DNA of 64,000 nt, from NCBI GenBank assembly GCA_963729215.1, contig CAVSND010000027.1, positions 62,001-126,000 of the forward strand, given 5' to 3'. Shown piece by piece: positions 48,954 through 57,320 of the stretch. Position 1 is the first letter of the stretch; each line of letters begins with the position of its first letter. The notes under the pieces are model-generated. The model saw only the letters and a list, made by a program, of their open reading frames with translations. It was not told the DNA's origin and did not search any database. Source of the stretch: CAVQJU01 sp963729215 (GTDB lineage: Bacteria; Acidobacteriota; Vicinamibacteria; Vicinamibacterales; CAVVIG01). The position numbers were made by a program, and so were the translations under genes.

Positions 48954-50107
48954 AATTCCTGCCGCTCGTCTGGCGGAACGTCTGGCGCCGCAAGGTCCGC
49001 ACCACGTTCACGCTCTTGTCGATCTTCGTCGCTTTCCTGCTGTTCGGCCTGCTGATGACGATCCGGGAGACGTTCTCGCTTGGCGTGGACCTGGCGGGGC
49101 TCGACCGCTTGATGGTGATCCACAAGATCAGCATCATCATGCCGCTGCCCCTGTCGTATCAGACGCAGCTCCGCAGCGTGCCGGGCGTGGAAACCGTCAC
49201 CCATAACACGTGGTTTGGCGGCGTGTACCAGGATCCGACGAACTTCTTCTCGAGCATCGCGACCGAGCCCGAGCCGTACTTCAGCATGTATCCGGAGATC
49301 CACATTCCGCCGGAACAGATGAAGGCGTGGGCCGCCGACCGGCAGGGAGCGGTGATCGGCGTCGATCTCGCCAAGCGATTCGGCTGGAAGATCGGCGACC
49401 GCATCCCGCTCAAGGGCACGATCTACCGGACAAAGAACGGCGGCGACGCCTGGGAGTTCAACATCGTCGGGATCTACGACGGCGATCCGGGTGTCGACAA
49501 GACGGGTTTCTTCTTCCGGTACGACTACCTGGACGAGAACCGGCAGATCAATTCCGGCGCCGGCACGGTGGGTTGGTACGTCATCAAGATCAAAGATCCG
49601 TCGAGATCGAAGGAGATGGCGGCGATCTTCGACGGCATGTTCGCAAACTCGGCGTACGAGACCAACACGACGACGGAGAAGGGGTTCATCGACGGCTTTG
49701 CCAAGCAGATCGGCGACATCGGCTCCATCATGATCGGGATTCTCGTGGCCGTCCTGTTCACGATCCTGCTCGTCGTCGGCAACACGATGGCGCAGGCCGT
49801 TCGCGAGCGGACGAGCGAGCTGGCGGTCCTGAAGACGCTCGGGTTTTCGAACGTGGGCATTCTCTCGCTCGTGCTGGCCGAGTCGATGTTCGTGGCGGTC
49901 GCGGGCGGCGGGCTGGGTCTGGCGGCCGCGTGGGCGATCGTGGCGCGCGGCGACCCGACAGGCGGCCTGTTATCGCCGTTCGTCCTGCCGCAACGCGACG
50001 TGCTGCTCGGCATCGCGGTGATCGCCTGTGTCGGCCTGGCCGCCGGGCTTCTGCCTGCGGCGGGGGCGATGCGCATCAAAATCACTGACGCGCTTAGAAA
50101 GGCGTAG
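48950..50107 (+). CDS. ABC transporter permease 1 (MacB/FtsX type)
   Basis: A 385-residue protein with the FtsX/MacB architecture: N-terminal helix (TTFTLLSIFVAFLLFGLLMT), a periplasmic domain of about 220 residues, then three membrane helices (IMIGILVAVLFTILLVVGNT; the VAVAGGGLGLAAAWAIVA region; IAVIACVGLAAGLLPAAGAM). RERTSELAVLKTLGFSNVGI is the coupling-helix signature of the family. It is translationally coupled to the ATPase gene. With the second permease it would form a heterodimer. Confidence 0.9.
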
Positions 50108-50111
50108 CGCA

Positions 50112-50170
50112 AGAACGAAACGTAAAACGTTAAACGTTAAACGTAAAACGGACCACGAGCCACGAGCACA
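50112..50170. repeat. AAACGTT heptamer array followed by CCACGAG units
   Basis: About five AAACGTT/AAACGTA units are followed by two or three CCACGAG-type units in the 74-base gap between the two permease genes. It is an operon-internal array. Confidence 0.8.
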
Positions 50171-50181
50171 CGGACAACGAG

Positions 50182-51363
50182 ATGATGAAGCAGGTATTCG
50201 CGGTCAGCTGGCTCAGTCTGAAAACCATTCCCCAGCGCCTGGGATCGTCGGCGGTCGCCGTTGTGGGCATCGCAGGGGTGGTCATCGTGTTCGTGGCGGT
50301 GCTGTCCATGGCGCAGGGCTTCTACGCCGCGATGACGTCGGCCGGGTCTCCGGATCGCGCGCTCGTCCTTCGCACCGGAGCGGACGACGAGATGACGAGC
50401 GGCTTCGGCGGGCCCGAGGCGGACGTCATCAAAGAGGCGCCGGGCATCCGGCGCGACGGCAGCCGCGTGCTGGCGGCTCCGGAACTCTTCGTGCTGATCG
50501 ACCTGCCGAAGATCTCAACCGGCACGCCCGCCAACGTGCCGATGCGCGGCGTGGATCCCGCGAGCTTCGGCGTGCGTGAAGAAGCCAAGCTCGTCGAGGG
50601 GCGGATGCTGCGGTTTGGCACCAACGAGGTCGTGGTCGGCCGGGCGGCGGCGCGGCAGTTCGTGGGCCTGAAGGTGGGCTCCGAGATCAAGGCCGGGCAG
50701 AACTCATGGATGGTCGTTGGCGCCTTCGAGTCCAGCGGAAGCGTCGCGGAAACGGAAATCTGGTGCGACGCCAGGTTCCTCCAGGGTGCGTACCGCCGCG
50801 GCAACAGCTTTCAGTCGGTACGCGTCAGACTCGACTCGCCTGAGTCGTACACGCAGTTCAAGGACTGGCTGACGACGAACCCGCGGTTGAATGTGTCCGT
50901 AAAGCCGGAGGTCGAGTACTACATGGCGCAGTCGGTGACGCTCACGCGGCTGATCCGGTCCGTGGGCTTCGGCATCGCGACCCTGATGGGCATCGGCGCC
51001 GTCTTCGGCGCCATCCTGACCATGTACACGGCCGTCTCCACGCGAACGCGCGAAATCGCCACACTCCGGGCGCTGGGCTTCAACACGGCGTCGGTGCTGA
51101 TCTCGGTCCTCGTCGAATCGTTCGGCCTCGCCGCGATCGGCGGGGCGCTCGGCGGGCTGCTCGCGTTTCTCGGGTTCAACGGCTACCAGACCTCCACGAT
51201 GAACTTTCAGACGTTCAGCCAGGTCGCGTTTGCCTTTGCGGTCACGCCGTGGCTGCTGGTCCAGGGCCTGGGGTACGCGCTCATGATGGGCGTGATTGGC
51301 GGCCTGCTCCCGGCCGTCCGCGCCGCGCGGCTGCCGATCTCGTCTGCCTTGCGGGAGTTGTGA
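50182..51363 (+). CDS. ABC transporter permease 2 (MacB/FtsX type)
   Basis: A 393-residue permease with the same layout as its neighbour: first helix SAVAVVGIAGVVIVFVAVLS, a large periplasmic domain (MRGVDPASFGVREEAKLVEG and VVGRAAARQFVGLKVGSEI are family blocks), then three C-terminal helices with TREIATLRALGFNTASVLIS as coupling segment. The adaptor, ATPase and two permeases form a complete tripartite MacAB- or LolCDE-like system; the cargo (lipoprotein, peptide or drug) is not predictable. Confidence 0.9.
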   Translation: MMKQVFAVSWLSLKTIPQRLGSSAVAVVGIAGVVIVFVAVLSMAQGFYAAMTSAGSPDRALVLRTGADDEMTSGFGGPEADVIKEAPGIRRDGSRVLAAPELFVLIDLPKISTGTPANVPMRGVDPASFGVREEAKLVEGRMLRFGTNEVVVGRAAARQFVGLKVGSEIKAGQNSWMVVGAFESSGSVAETEIWCDARFLQGAYRRGNSFQSVRVRLDSPESYTQFKDWLTTNPRLNVSVKPEVEYYMAQSVTLTRLIRSVGFGIATLMGIGAVFGAILTMYTAVSTRTREIATLRALGFNTASVLISVLVESFGLAAIGGALGGLLAFLGFNGYQTSTMNFQTFSQVAFAFAVTPWLLVQGLGYALMMGVIGGLLPAVRAARLPISSALREL

Positions 51364-51409
51364 GGGCGTACCGCGGGCGAATCGGCGCCGGGACTGATAC
51401 ACTGGGAGG

Positions 51410-53236
51410 ATGTCTTCGCAGGAAGTAGCCAACCCCTTACGCCGGAACGTCGCGATTATCGCCCACGTCGATCATGGCAAGACCACGCTGGTAGACGCGC
51501 TCCTCCATCAGAGCGGGACCTTCCGCGCGAACGAACGTGTCGCCGAGCGGGCCATGGACAGCAACGAGCTGGAGCGCGAACGCGGCATTACGATTCTCGC
51601 CAAGAACACCGCCGTTCATTATCACGACATCCTGATCAACATCGTCGACACCCCCGGCCACGCGGATTTCGGCGGGGAAGTCGAGCGAACGTTGTCGATG
51701 GTGGACGGCGTCATGCTGCTGGTGGACGCGTCCGAAGGTCCGCTGCCGCAGACCCGGTTCGTCCTCCGGAAGGCGCTCGAACGCCGCCTGACTCCGATCG
51801 TGGTCATCAACAAGATCGATCGGCCCGACGCGCGGGCCGGCGAGGTGTTGAACGAGATTTACGACCTGTTCATCGATCTCGACGCCGTGGAGGACCAACT
51901 CGACTTCCCGGTCCTCTATACGAATGCCCGGACGGGAACGGCCGCGCTGACGCCTGACGGCGAGGCCACGGACCTGCGGCCCTTGTTCGACGCGGTCGTG
52001 AAGCACGTCCCGCCGCCGCGCGGCAACCCCGAAGCGCCGCTGCAGTTGCTGGTGGCGAACCTGGACTCGAGCGACTACCTGGGACGCATCGCGATCGGCC
52101 GCATTTTCAACGGCCGCGTGAAGATCGGCGACGCGGTCGCCGTCGTGAAGCTGGACACCGCCGTGCAGCACACGAAGGTCACCAAGCTTTACGCGTTCGA
52201 CGGGCTGAAGCGAGTGGATATCCAGGAGGCCGCGGCGGGCGACATCGTGTGCCTCGCCGGCATCGAGGACATCACGATTGGCGAGACGATTACCGACATG
52301 GAGCACCAGATCGCGATTCCGCCGATCGCGATCGACGAGCCGACCGTGTCGATGATCTTCGGCGTGAACACGTCGCCCGTGGCCGGCCGGGACGGGCAGT
52401 ACGTGACGTCGCGTCAGCTGAAGGACCGCCTCGATCGGGAACTGCTCGGCAACGTGTCCATCCGCGTCGAGCCGACGGACACGCCCGAGCAGATGAAGGT
52501 CGTCGGACGCGGTGAGCTCCAGCTCTCGATTCTGATCGAGATGATGCGGCGTGAAGGGTTCGAGCTGCAGGTATCGAGGCCCGACATCGTGACGAAGGTG
52601 CTGAAGGGCGTCACCGTCGAGCCCGTCGAGGAGCTGGTCATCGACGTCCCCGAGGACCATCAGGGCGTCGTCATTGCGCAGGTGGGCGAGCGCAAGGGCG
52701 TGATGACGAAGATGGTGAACAATGGCAGCGGCCGTGTGCGGCTGGAGTTCCGGATTCCGGCCCGGGGCCTCATCGGGTTCCGTTCCCAGTTCATGACGGA
52801 TACGAAGGGAACCGGCATCATGAACCACATCTTCTCGAGCTGGGAGCCGTGGCATGGCGCGATTCCGGCGCGCGCGAACGGCGCCCTTGTCGCGGATCGC
52901 GCCGGCGTGGCGACGTCGTACGCGATTTTCAACCTGCAGGAGCGCGGCGAGATCTTCATCGACCCCGCCACTCCGGTCTACGAAGGCATGGTCATCGGCG
53001 AGAACTCGCGTCCGAGCGACATGGACGTCAACGTCACCAAGGAAAAGAAGCAGACGAACATGCGGGCGTCGAGCGCGGACGAGGCGATCCGCCTGATCCC
53101 GCCGCGCCGGCTCGGCCTCGAGCAGGCCATCGAATTCATCAACGACGATGAGCTCGTCGAGGTGACGCCTGCGAGCATTCGTTTGAGGAAGCGTATCCTT
53201 GCGGCGAACATGCGGCCGAAGTCTGCCAAAGAGTAG
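51410..53236 (+). CDS. typA: Ribosome-associated GTPase TypA/BipA
   Basis: A 608-residue translational GTPase of normal family length. G1 AHVDHGKTTLVDALL, the switch I region ERERGITILAKNTAVHY, G3 DTPGHADFGGEVERTLSMVD and G4 VVINKIDRPDARAGEV are intact, followed by domain II, the EF-G-like domains III and V, and the TypA-specific C-terminal domain (NVTKEKKQTNMRASSADEA). It binds 70S ribosomes and assists ribosome assembly and stress adaptation. It is monocistronic in appearance, flanked by non-coding gaps. ATG 51410 follows GGGAGG. Confidence 0.97.
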   Translation: MSSQEVANPLRRNVAIIAHVDHGKTTLVDALLHQSGTFRANERVAERAMDSNELERERGITILAKNTAVHYHDILINIVDTPGHADFGGEVERTLSMVDGVMLLVDASEGPLPQTRFVLRKALERRLTPIVVINKIDRPDARAGEVLNEIYDLFIDLDAVEDQLDFPVLYTNARTGTAALTPDGEATDLRPLFDAVVKHVPPPRGNPEAPLQLLVANLDSSDYLGRIAIGRIFNGRVKIGDAVAVVKLDTAVQHTKVTKLYAFDGLKRVDIQEAAAGDIVCLAGIEDITIGETITDMEHQIAIPPIAIDEPTVSMIFGVNTSPVAGRDGQYVTSRQLKDRLDRELLGNVSIRVEPTDTPEQMKVVGRGELQLSILIEMMRREGFELQVSRPDIVTKVLKGVTVEPVEELVIDVPEDHQGVVIAQVGERKGVMTKMVNNGSGRVRLEFRIPARGLIGFRSQFMTDTKGTGIMNHIFSSWEPWHGAIPARANGALVADRAGVATSYAIFNLQERGEIFIDPATPVYEGMVIGENSRPSDMDVNVTKEKKQTNMRASSADEAIRLIPPRRLGLEQAIEFINDDELVEVTPASIRLRKRILAANMRPKSAKE

Positions 53237-53250
53237 AGGCGAGGGCCGGA

Positions 53251-53292
53251 AGTTAGAGGTTAGAGGTTAGAGGTGAGGGTTAGAGGTTAGGG
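53251..53292. repeat. TTAGAGG heptamer array abutting a start codon
   Basis: Five TTAGAGG-type units end in GGTTAGGG directly before ATG 53293. The AGAGG/GGTTAGGG core of the unit is purine-rich and may serve as the ribosome binding site of the rhomboid gene, there being no other candidate. Confidence 0.8.
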
Positions 53293-54150
53293 ATGCTCAA
53301 TCGGAGAACGACGGGGTCGGTCGTGTGTCCCTCGTGCGGATCCCTCGTGGGCGTCCGCGACGACAAGTGCTACATGTGCGGCCGGGTGAATCCCGGCCTG
53401 TGGGGATTCGGACCCGCGCTCCGGCGCCTCGGCACGGAGTTTGGGTTTGCCCAGTTCGTTGTCACTGCCTGCATCGTCATGTGGGCTGTGACGCTGGTGC
53501 TCTCGGGCGGAGGTCTGAACGGCGGCGGCAACCTTCTTTCGGCGCTTTCCCCGACCAACCAGGTGCTGTTTGTCTTCGGTGCGAGCGGCGCCGTGCCTGT
53601 TTTTGCAGCCGGACGCTGGTGGACCGTGCTGAGCGCCGGGTGGCTGCATGCAGGTTTGCTGCACGTCGCGATGAACATGTACTGGGTGTGGCAGATGGGT
53701 CCGAGCATCACGGAGCTGTTCGGTCCTGCGCGGACGGTGATCATCTACACGATTGGCGGTGTGGCCGGGTTTACCCTGAGCTCGGTCGCCGGCGCGTACT
53801 TTCCGAGCCTGCCGTTCCTGGGCACGGCCGGCTTCACGGTCGGCGCGTCGGCGCCCGTGTTCGGCCTGATCGGCGCGCTCTATCATTACGGCCGCACCAC
53901 GAGCAGCGCCGTCAAGCAGATGGCCGTATCCATCATGCTGCAGGCACTGGTATTTGGACTTCTGGTCAGGGGCATCGACAACTACGCGCACATCGGCGGA
54001 TTCCTGGGCGGGTATCTGACGTCCGCGTTCCTGAACCCGATGACGCGCGAGCGCGGAGATCACACCATCATCGCGCTCGCGTGCCTCGTCGCAACCGTGA
54101 TCGCGATCGTGGTGTCGATCGTGACCGGCTTGCCGTATCTTCGGTCGTAG
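53293..54150 (+). CDS. Rhomboid-family intramembrane serine protease with N-terminal zinc ribbon
   Basis: A 285-residue membrane protease. The first ~40 residues form a zinc ribbon (VVCPSCGSLVGVRDDKCYMC), then six membrane segments. The catalytic Ser is in TVGASAPVFGLIGALYHYG and the His in NYAHIGGFLGGYLTSA; LLHVAMNMYWVWQMGPS carries the oxyanion-region His/Asn. The family usually has GxSG, here GASA, which some bacterial members share. It would cleave helices within membranes. Its TAG stop lies in the left arm of a REP-like hairpin shared with the convergent DsbA-like gene. Confidence 0.88.
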   Translation: MLNRRTTGSVVCPSCGSLVGVRDDKCYMCGRVNPGLWGFGPALRRLGTEFGFAQFVVTACIVMWAVTLVLSGGGLNGGGNLLSALSPTNQVLFVFGASGAVPVFAAGRWWTVLSAGWLHAGLLHVAMNMYWVWQMGPSITELFGPARTVIIYTIGGVAGFTLSSVAGAYFPSLPFLGTAGFTVGASAPVFGLIGALYHYGRTTSSAVKQMAVSIMLQALVFGLLVRGIDNYAHIGGFLGGYLTSAFLNPMTRERGDHTIIALACLVATVIAIVVSIVTGLPYLRS

Positions 54151-54175
54151 CGTCCGCGCTGAAGCCGGACGCTAC
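54147..54175. repeat. REP-like hairpin holding the stop codons of two convergent genes
   Basis: GTAGCGTCCG (54147-54156) and CGGACGCTAC (54166-54175) form a perfect ten-base stem with a nine-base loop. The plus-strand TAG ends the rhomboid gene, and the minus-strand TAG in the other arm ends the DsbA-like gene. It may also act as a bidirectional terminator. Confidence 0.85.
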
Positions 54176-55221
54176 TTCTTCTTCAGTTCCAGTTCTTCGT
54201 CGATGATGCGCTTGAACGCGTCGAACGGCTGCGCGCCCGTGAGCATGCGGCCGTTGATGAAGAAGGCGGGGGTGCCCGAGACGCCGGCCTCGTTGCCCTC
54301 GAGGATGTCTTTCTCCACGCGATCTTTGTACTTATGCGAATCGACACAGGCGTTGAAACGGCCGGCGTCCATGCCAAGCGCCGCCGCCGCCTGTTTCAAG
54401 TCCGCGTCGGACAACTTGGTCTGATCGGCGAACAGCCGCTCGTAGTACTGCCAGAACTGCCCCTGCTCGGCCGCGCATTGCGAGGCCTCGGCGGCCGGCC
54501 GCGCGTTGGGATGGCTTGGAAGCGGGTAGTGCCGATAGACGAGCCTGACCTTGTCGCCGTAGGTGCTCATCACCTGGTTCACCGTCGGATACGCCCTCAG
54601 GCAGAACGGGCACTGGAAGTCGGAGAACTCGATGAGCTCGATCGGGGCGCTGGCCGGGCCCTTGGAGGGGCTTCCGGCGACGGCGACCTTTTCACGCGGC
54701 GGATCGAGCATGACGCGGACGGGCGTCTTGGCCTTCAGCTGATCCACATACGTCTGGTAGGCCGTCTGCGTCCGCTCTTGTGTGAGCAGCGATTTGATCG
54801 GCGCCCGCACCTGATCGATCGGCGCGCCCTGCACACGCCCGGGGTTCGCCTTGTACCAGTCGAGGACGTCGGCCTCGGTGACCGTGGCAGTCTTCGCGCC
54901 GATCTCCTGGTCCATCAGGGCCGCACTGGTGATGCCGCGCGCCTTGGCTTCGAGCGCCAGGAGTTTCTCGCCGACGATATCTTCGATGGCGGTGCGGCGC
55001 GCCTCGTACAGGGCCATCGACAGCTTCATGTTGCCGAAGGTGCCGGCCGGCTGCTGCAGGGCTTTATCGTCCACCTCGTTGAGCGTGATCGGCGCCCCGC
55101 CAACCGTGGCGACGACATCGGTGCCGACCTGCGCCCTGGACGCCTGCTGCGCGGAACTCGAACAGGCAACCAGGAACAACGGCACTGCCAGCGCCAGGCG
55201 CCTCACGATCATGCGGGTCAT
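54172..55221 (-). CDS. DsbA-like thioredoxin-fold lipoprotein with SurA-like N-terminal domain
   Basis: A 349-residue envelope protein. The signal sequence ends in a lipobox (LFLVACSSS). Residues ~35-165 resemble the SurA/peptidyl-prolyl isomerase N-domain (VVATVGGAPITLNEVDDKAL). Residues ~185-345 are a DsbA/DsbG-like thioredoxin domain with the active-site motif FQCPFCLRAYP, VYRHYPLPSHPNA and the cis-Pro loop GTPAFFINGR. It is predicted to catalyse disulfide exchange, with the N-domain recognising unfolded clients. Its stop lies in the REP-like hairpin at 54147-54175. Confidence 0.87.
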   Translation of the reverse strand: MTRMIVRRLALAVPLFLVACSSSAQQASRAQVGTDVVATVGGAPITLNEVDDKALQQPAGTFGNMKLSMALYEARRTAIEDIVGEKLLALEAKARGITSAALMDQEIGAKTATVTEADVLDWYKANPGRVQGAPIDQVRAPIKSLLTQERTQTAYQTYVDQLKAKTPVRVMLDPPREKVAVAGSPSKGPASAPIELIEFSDFQCPFCLRAYPTVNQVMSTYGDKVRLVYRHYPLPSHPNARPAAEASQCAAEQGQFWQYYERLFADQTKLSDADLKQAAAALGMDAGRFNACVDSHKYKDRVEKDILEGNEAGVSGTPAFFINGRMLTGAQPFDAFKRIIDEELELKKK

Positions 55222-55230
55222 CTTGGGAGT

Positions 55231-55305
55231 ATACCGTGGCTCGTGGCTCGTGGCTCGTGGCTCGTGGCCCGTGAGCTCGTGGCCCGTGACTCGTGACTCG
55301 TGGAC
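55231..55305. repeat. CTCGTGG heptamer array, left border of four-helix-bundle cassette
   Basis: About nine CTCGTGG units (variants CCCGTGG, CTCGTGA) end at the stop of the four-helix-bundle gene. The right border at 55826-55881 is the same unit in inverted orientation. Confidence 0.9.
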
Positions 55306-55677
55306 CTAGTGGATCTTGGCCAGCAGGGATCGATGGAGGCCATTGAGCAGTTGGCCGGCTCGGTCCACGGGAACCATGATCTGATTCATCTCAACCGCAG
55401 ACGCGTATCCAAGCCGTCTTGCGATCTCGAGGCAGGTTTCGACTTCGGCGTGCGAACCGATAGCGATACTCACGTGGTTGGCGAAGGCCGCGGTTGAACG
55501 GCGGCATGCACCCTCGGCAACGTTCGATGGCACCGAGATGGCGGCCCGCCGTAACTGCGCGCTGAGGCCGAAGCGCTCGTCGTTCGGAAATCCTCGCGTG
55601 AGACGATAGCTGACCTCAACAAGCGTCATGCCGGCTTGCCACGCTTCCAAGTCCCGATAGGTCCTCACTGCGCTCAC
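55306..55677 (-). CDS. Four-helix-bundle protein (S23 / 23S rRNA intervening-sequence protein family)
   Basis: About 123 residues with the family signature TYRDLEAWQAGMTLV, LSAQLRRAAISVPSNVAEG and FANHVSIAIGSHAEVETCLE, ending QLLNGLHRSLLAKIH. These proteins form homopentameric bundles and are known from ORFs in 23S rRNA intervening sequences and as relatives of the Avd accessory protein of diversity-generating retroelements. GTG 55677 or 55668 are plausible starts. The gene is enclosed by inverted CTCGTGG arrays and no reverse transcriptase is near. The ~150 bases between its start and the right array hold nothing I recognise. Confidence 0.88.
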   Translation of the reverse strand: MSAVRTYRDLEAWQAGMTLVEVSYRLTRGFPNDERFGLSAQLRRAAISVPSNVAEGACRRSTAAFANHVSIAIGSHAEVETCLEIARRLGYASAVEMNQIMVPVDRAGQLLNGLHRSLLAKIH

Positions 55678-55825
55678 GCTGCGTCCACTGCATACCTTGG
55701 ACCATGCTGCATGCGTGTAGCAGGTCGCTTTGTGGGGGCTAGTAGTTGCAGCCATGGCAACAACCGATGCGCCGGGCTTGGCAGGAATCGCCGCTACTGG
55801 CAAAAATCCGCTAAGACTTTGCGAG

Positions 55826-55881
55826 CCGCGAGCCGCGAGCCGCGAGCCACGAGCCACGGACCACGAGCCACGGACCACGAG
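55826..55881. repeat. CCACGAG heptamer array, right border of four-helix-bundle cassette
   Basis: About eight CGAGCCG/CGAGCCA units, in the opposite orientation to the left border, stop two bases before the last codon complement of the M28 peptidase gene. Confidence 0.9.
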
Positions 55882-55882
55882 T

Positions 55883-57313
55883 TCATTCCCCCAACCTGAA
55901 CGGCAAATCGGCGACCACGTACGCCATCACCGTCACGGCGGCCGCACACTTCGCCATCTCGACCGGATCGATCTTGTCGACCGTGTCGGCCGGCGTGTGG
56001 TGAATCTGGAAATACTGCGAGGTGTCGACCTCGAGCGACATGCCGGGGATGCGTCCGGCCCGGACGCTCGGCGTGATATCTGCGCCATCGCCGCCCGCGA
56101 CGACGTCCGACGCCGCCAGACTCGATAGCAGCGTCGCGATGGCCGTCACCGTGCGGCGTGCGGCATCGCTGCCGGTGAATCCGAAGCCGAGCGGGCGGGA
56201 GACGCCGTTGTCGGACTCCATCATGAGCACGTGGCTGGCCAGCTCCGCGCGGTGCTGATCGCGATACGCGAGACCGCCGCGGCCGCCGTTCTCCTCGTTG
56301 GTCCACAGCACGACGCGCACGGTTCGTCTCGGCCGGAGGTTCAGCTTCTTCATGATGCGCAGCGCCTCCCACGACACCACGCAGCCCCCGCCATCGTCGC
56401 TTGCACCGGCGCCGACGTCCCATGAATCGAGATGGCCGCCGACGACAACGACCTCTTCGGGCTTTTCGCGCCCGCGAATCTCGCCCACGACGTTGGCGGA
56501 CTCCACGTCCGGCTCGATGTGCGCGTCCATGCGAAGGCGGACGACAACGCGGTCGTCGCGTTCGGTCATGCGCTGGAGACGGTCGGCGTCCTCGCTGCTG
56601 ATCGCGGCCGCCGGAATGCGGGGCGCGTCAGCCGCGTATGTGAGTCCGCCGGTATGGGGCAGCCGCAGCCCGTTCGGCCCGACCGATCGGATGAGCATCG
56701 CCACCGCGCCGAGCCGTGCCGCCCGCGACGCGCCGTTCCATCGATACCGCGATGTCTCGGCATAGCCGGTGAACGGCACATTGAACAGGACGATGCGGCC
56801 ACGGGCCTTGGCCGCCTGCGCATCGAGCTCGTCGTACGAGCGGACCAGCAGCAGCGGCGCCTCGATTCCAGCCGGAGGGGTGCCGACGCTGCCACCCAGG
56901 CCGAGCATCGCAAGGGGAAGGTGAGCGGGGTGCACGATGTCGGCACTCTCGGTCCCGCGCACCCACCTGGGCACCATGACCTTCTCGGCGTGCACGTTTT
57001 CGAGGCCGTCGCGCTTCATCTCGGCGAGCGTCCACTGAATCGCCTGGTCGAGTTGCGGCGAGCCGCTAAGGCGGGGGCCGATGGTGTCCGTGAGGGTGGA
57101 CAGGCGATGCCAGGCGAACGCATCGCCTGTCGCTTCGCCGATCAGGCGGGCGGCGGGGGCGCGATATTCATCAAGCCAGGCAGGAGTTGTTTCGGCGCGC
57201 AGGTTGCGATGGGTGCAGACGAGCGTGAGGGCAAACGCCAGCACCGCAGCCCATTCCGGGCCGCGGTGGCGAGGCCGAACGCCTCCGTCTACATCTGTCG
57301 CAGTTCCCGCCAT
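55883..57313 (-). CDS. M28-family zinc aminopeptidase (carboxypeptidase Q-like), exported
   Basis: A 476-residue protein with an N-terminal hydrophobic export segment (WAAVLAFALTLVC), a PA insert domain (about residues 125-250) and a di-zinc peptidase domain. Metal ligands are visible: GGHLDSWDVGAGASDDGGG (His and bridging Asp), TNEENGGRG (general-base Glu and metal Glu), MESDNGVSRP (Asp) and FQIHHTPADTVDK (His). The overall pattern matches plasma glutamate carboxypeptidase/M28 aminopeptidases, which cleave dipeptides. It probably acts in the periplasm on imported peptides. Its start is eight bases from the stop of the ABC exporter gene. Confidence 0.9.
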   Translation of the reverse strand: MAGTATDVDGGVRPRHRGPEWAAVLAFALTLVCTHRNLRAETTPAWLDEYRAPAARLIGEATGDAFAWHRLSTLTDTIGPRLSGSPQLDQAIQWTLAEMKRDGLENVHAEKVMVPRWVRGTESADIVHPAHLPLAMLGLGGSVGTPPAGIEAPLLLVRSYDELDAQAAKARGRIVLFNVPFTGYAETSRYRWNGASRAARLGAVAMLIRSVGPNGLRLPHTGGLTYAADAPRIPAAAISSEDADRLQRMTERDDRVVVRLRMDAHIEPDVESANVVGEIRGREKPEEVVVVGGHLDSWDVGAGASDDGGGCVVSWEALRIMKKLNLRPRRTVRVVLWTNEENGGRGGLAYRDQHRAELASHVLMMESDNGVSRPLGFGFTGSDAARRTVTAIATLLSSLAASDVVAGGDGADITPSVRAGRIPGMSLEVDTSQYFQIHHTPADTVDKIDPVEMAKCAAAVTVMAYVVADLPFRLGE

Positions 57314-57320
57314 GACGTGA

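Noticed and set aside
54334..55296. 320-codon plus-strand frame over the DsbA-like gene, ending in GSWLVARGSW repeats
   Set aside because: Antisense shadow of the DsbA-like gene; the terminal repeats are the translated CTCGTGG array.
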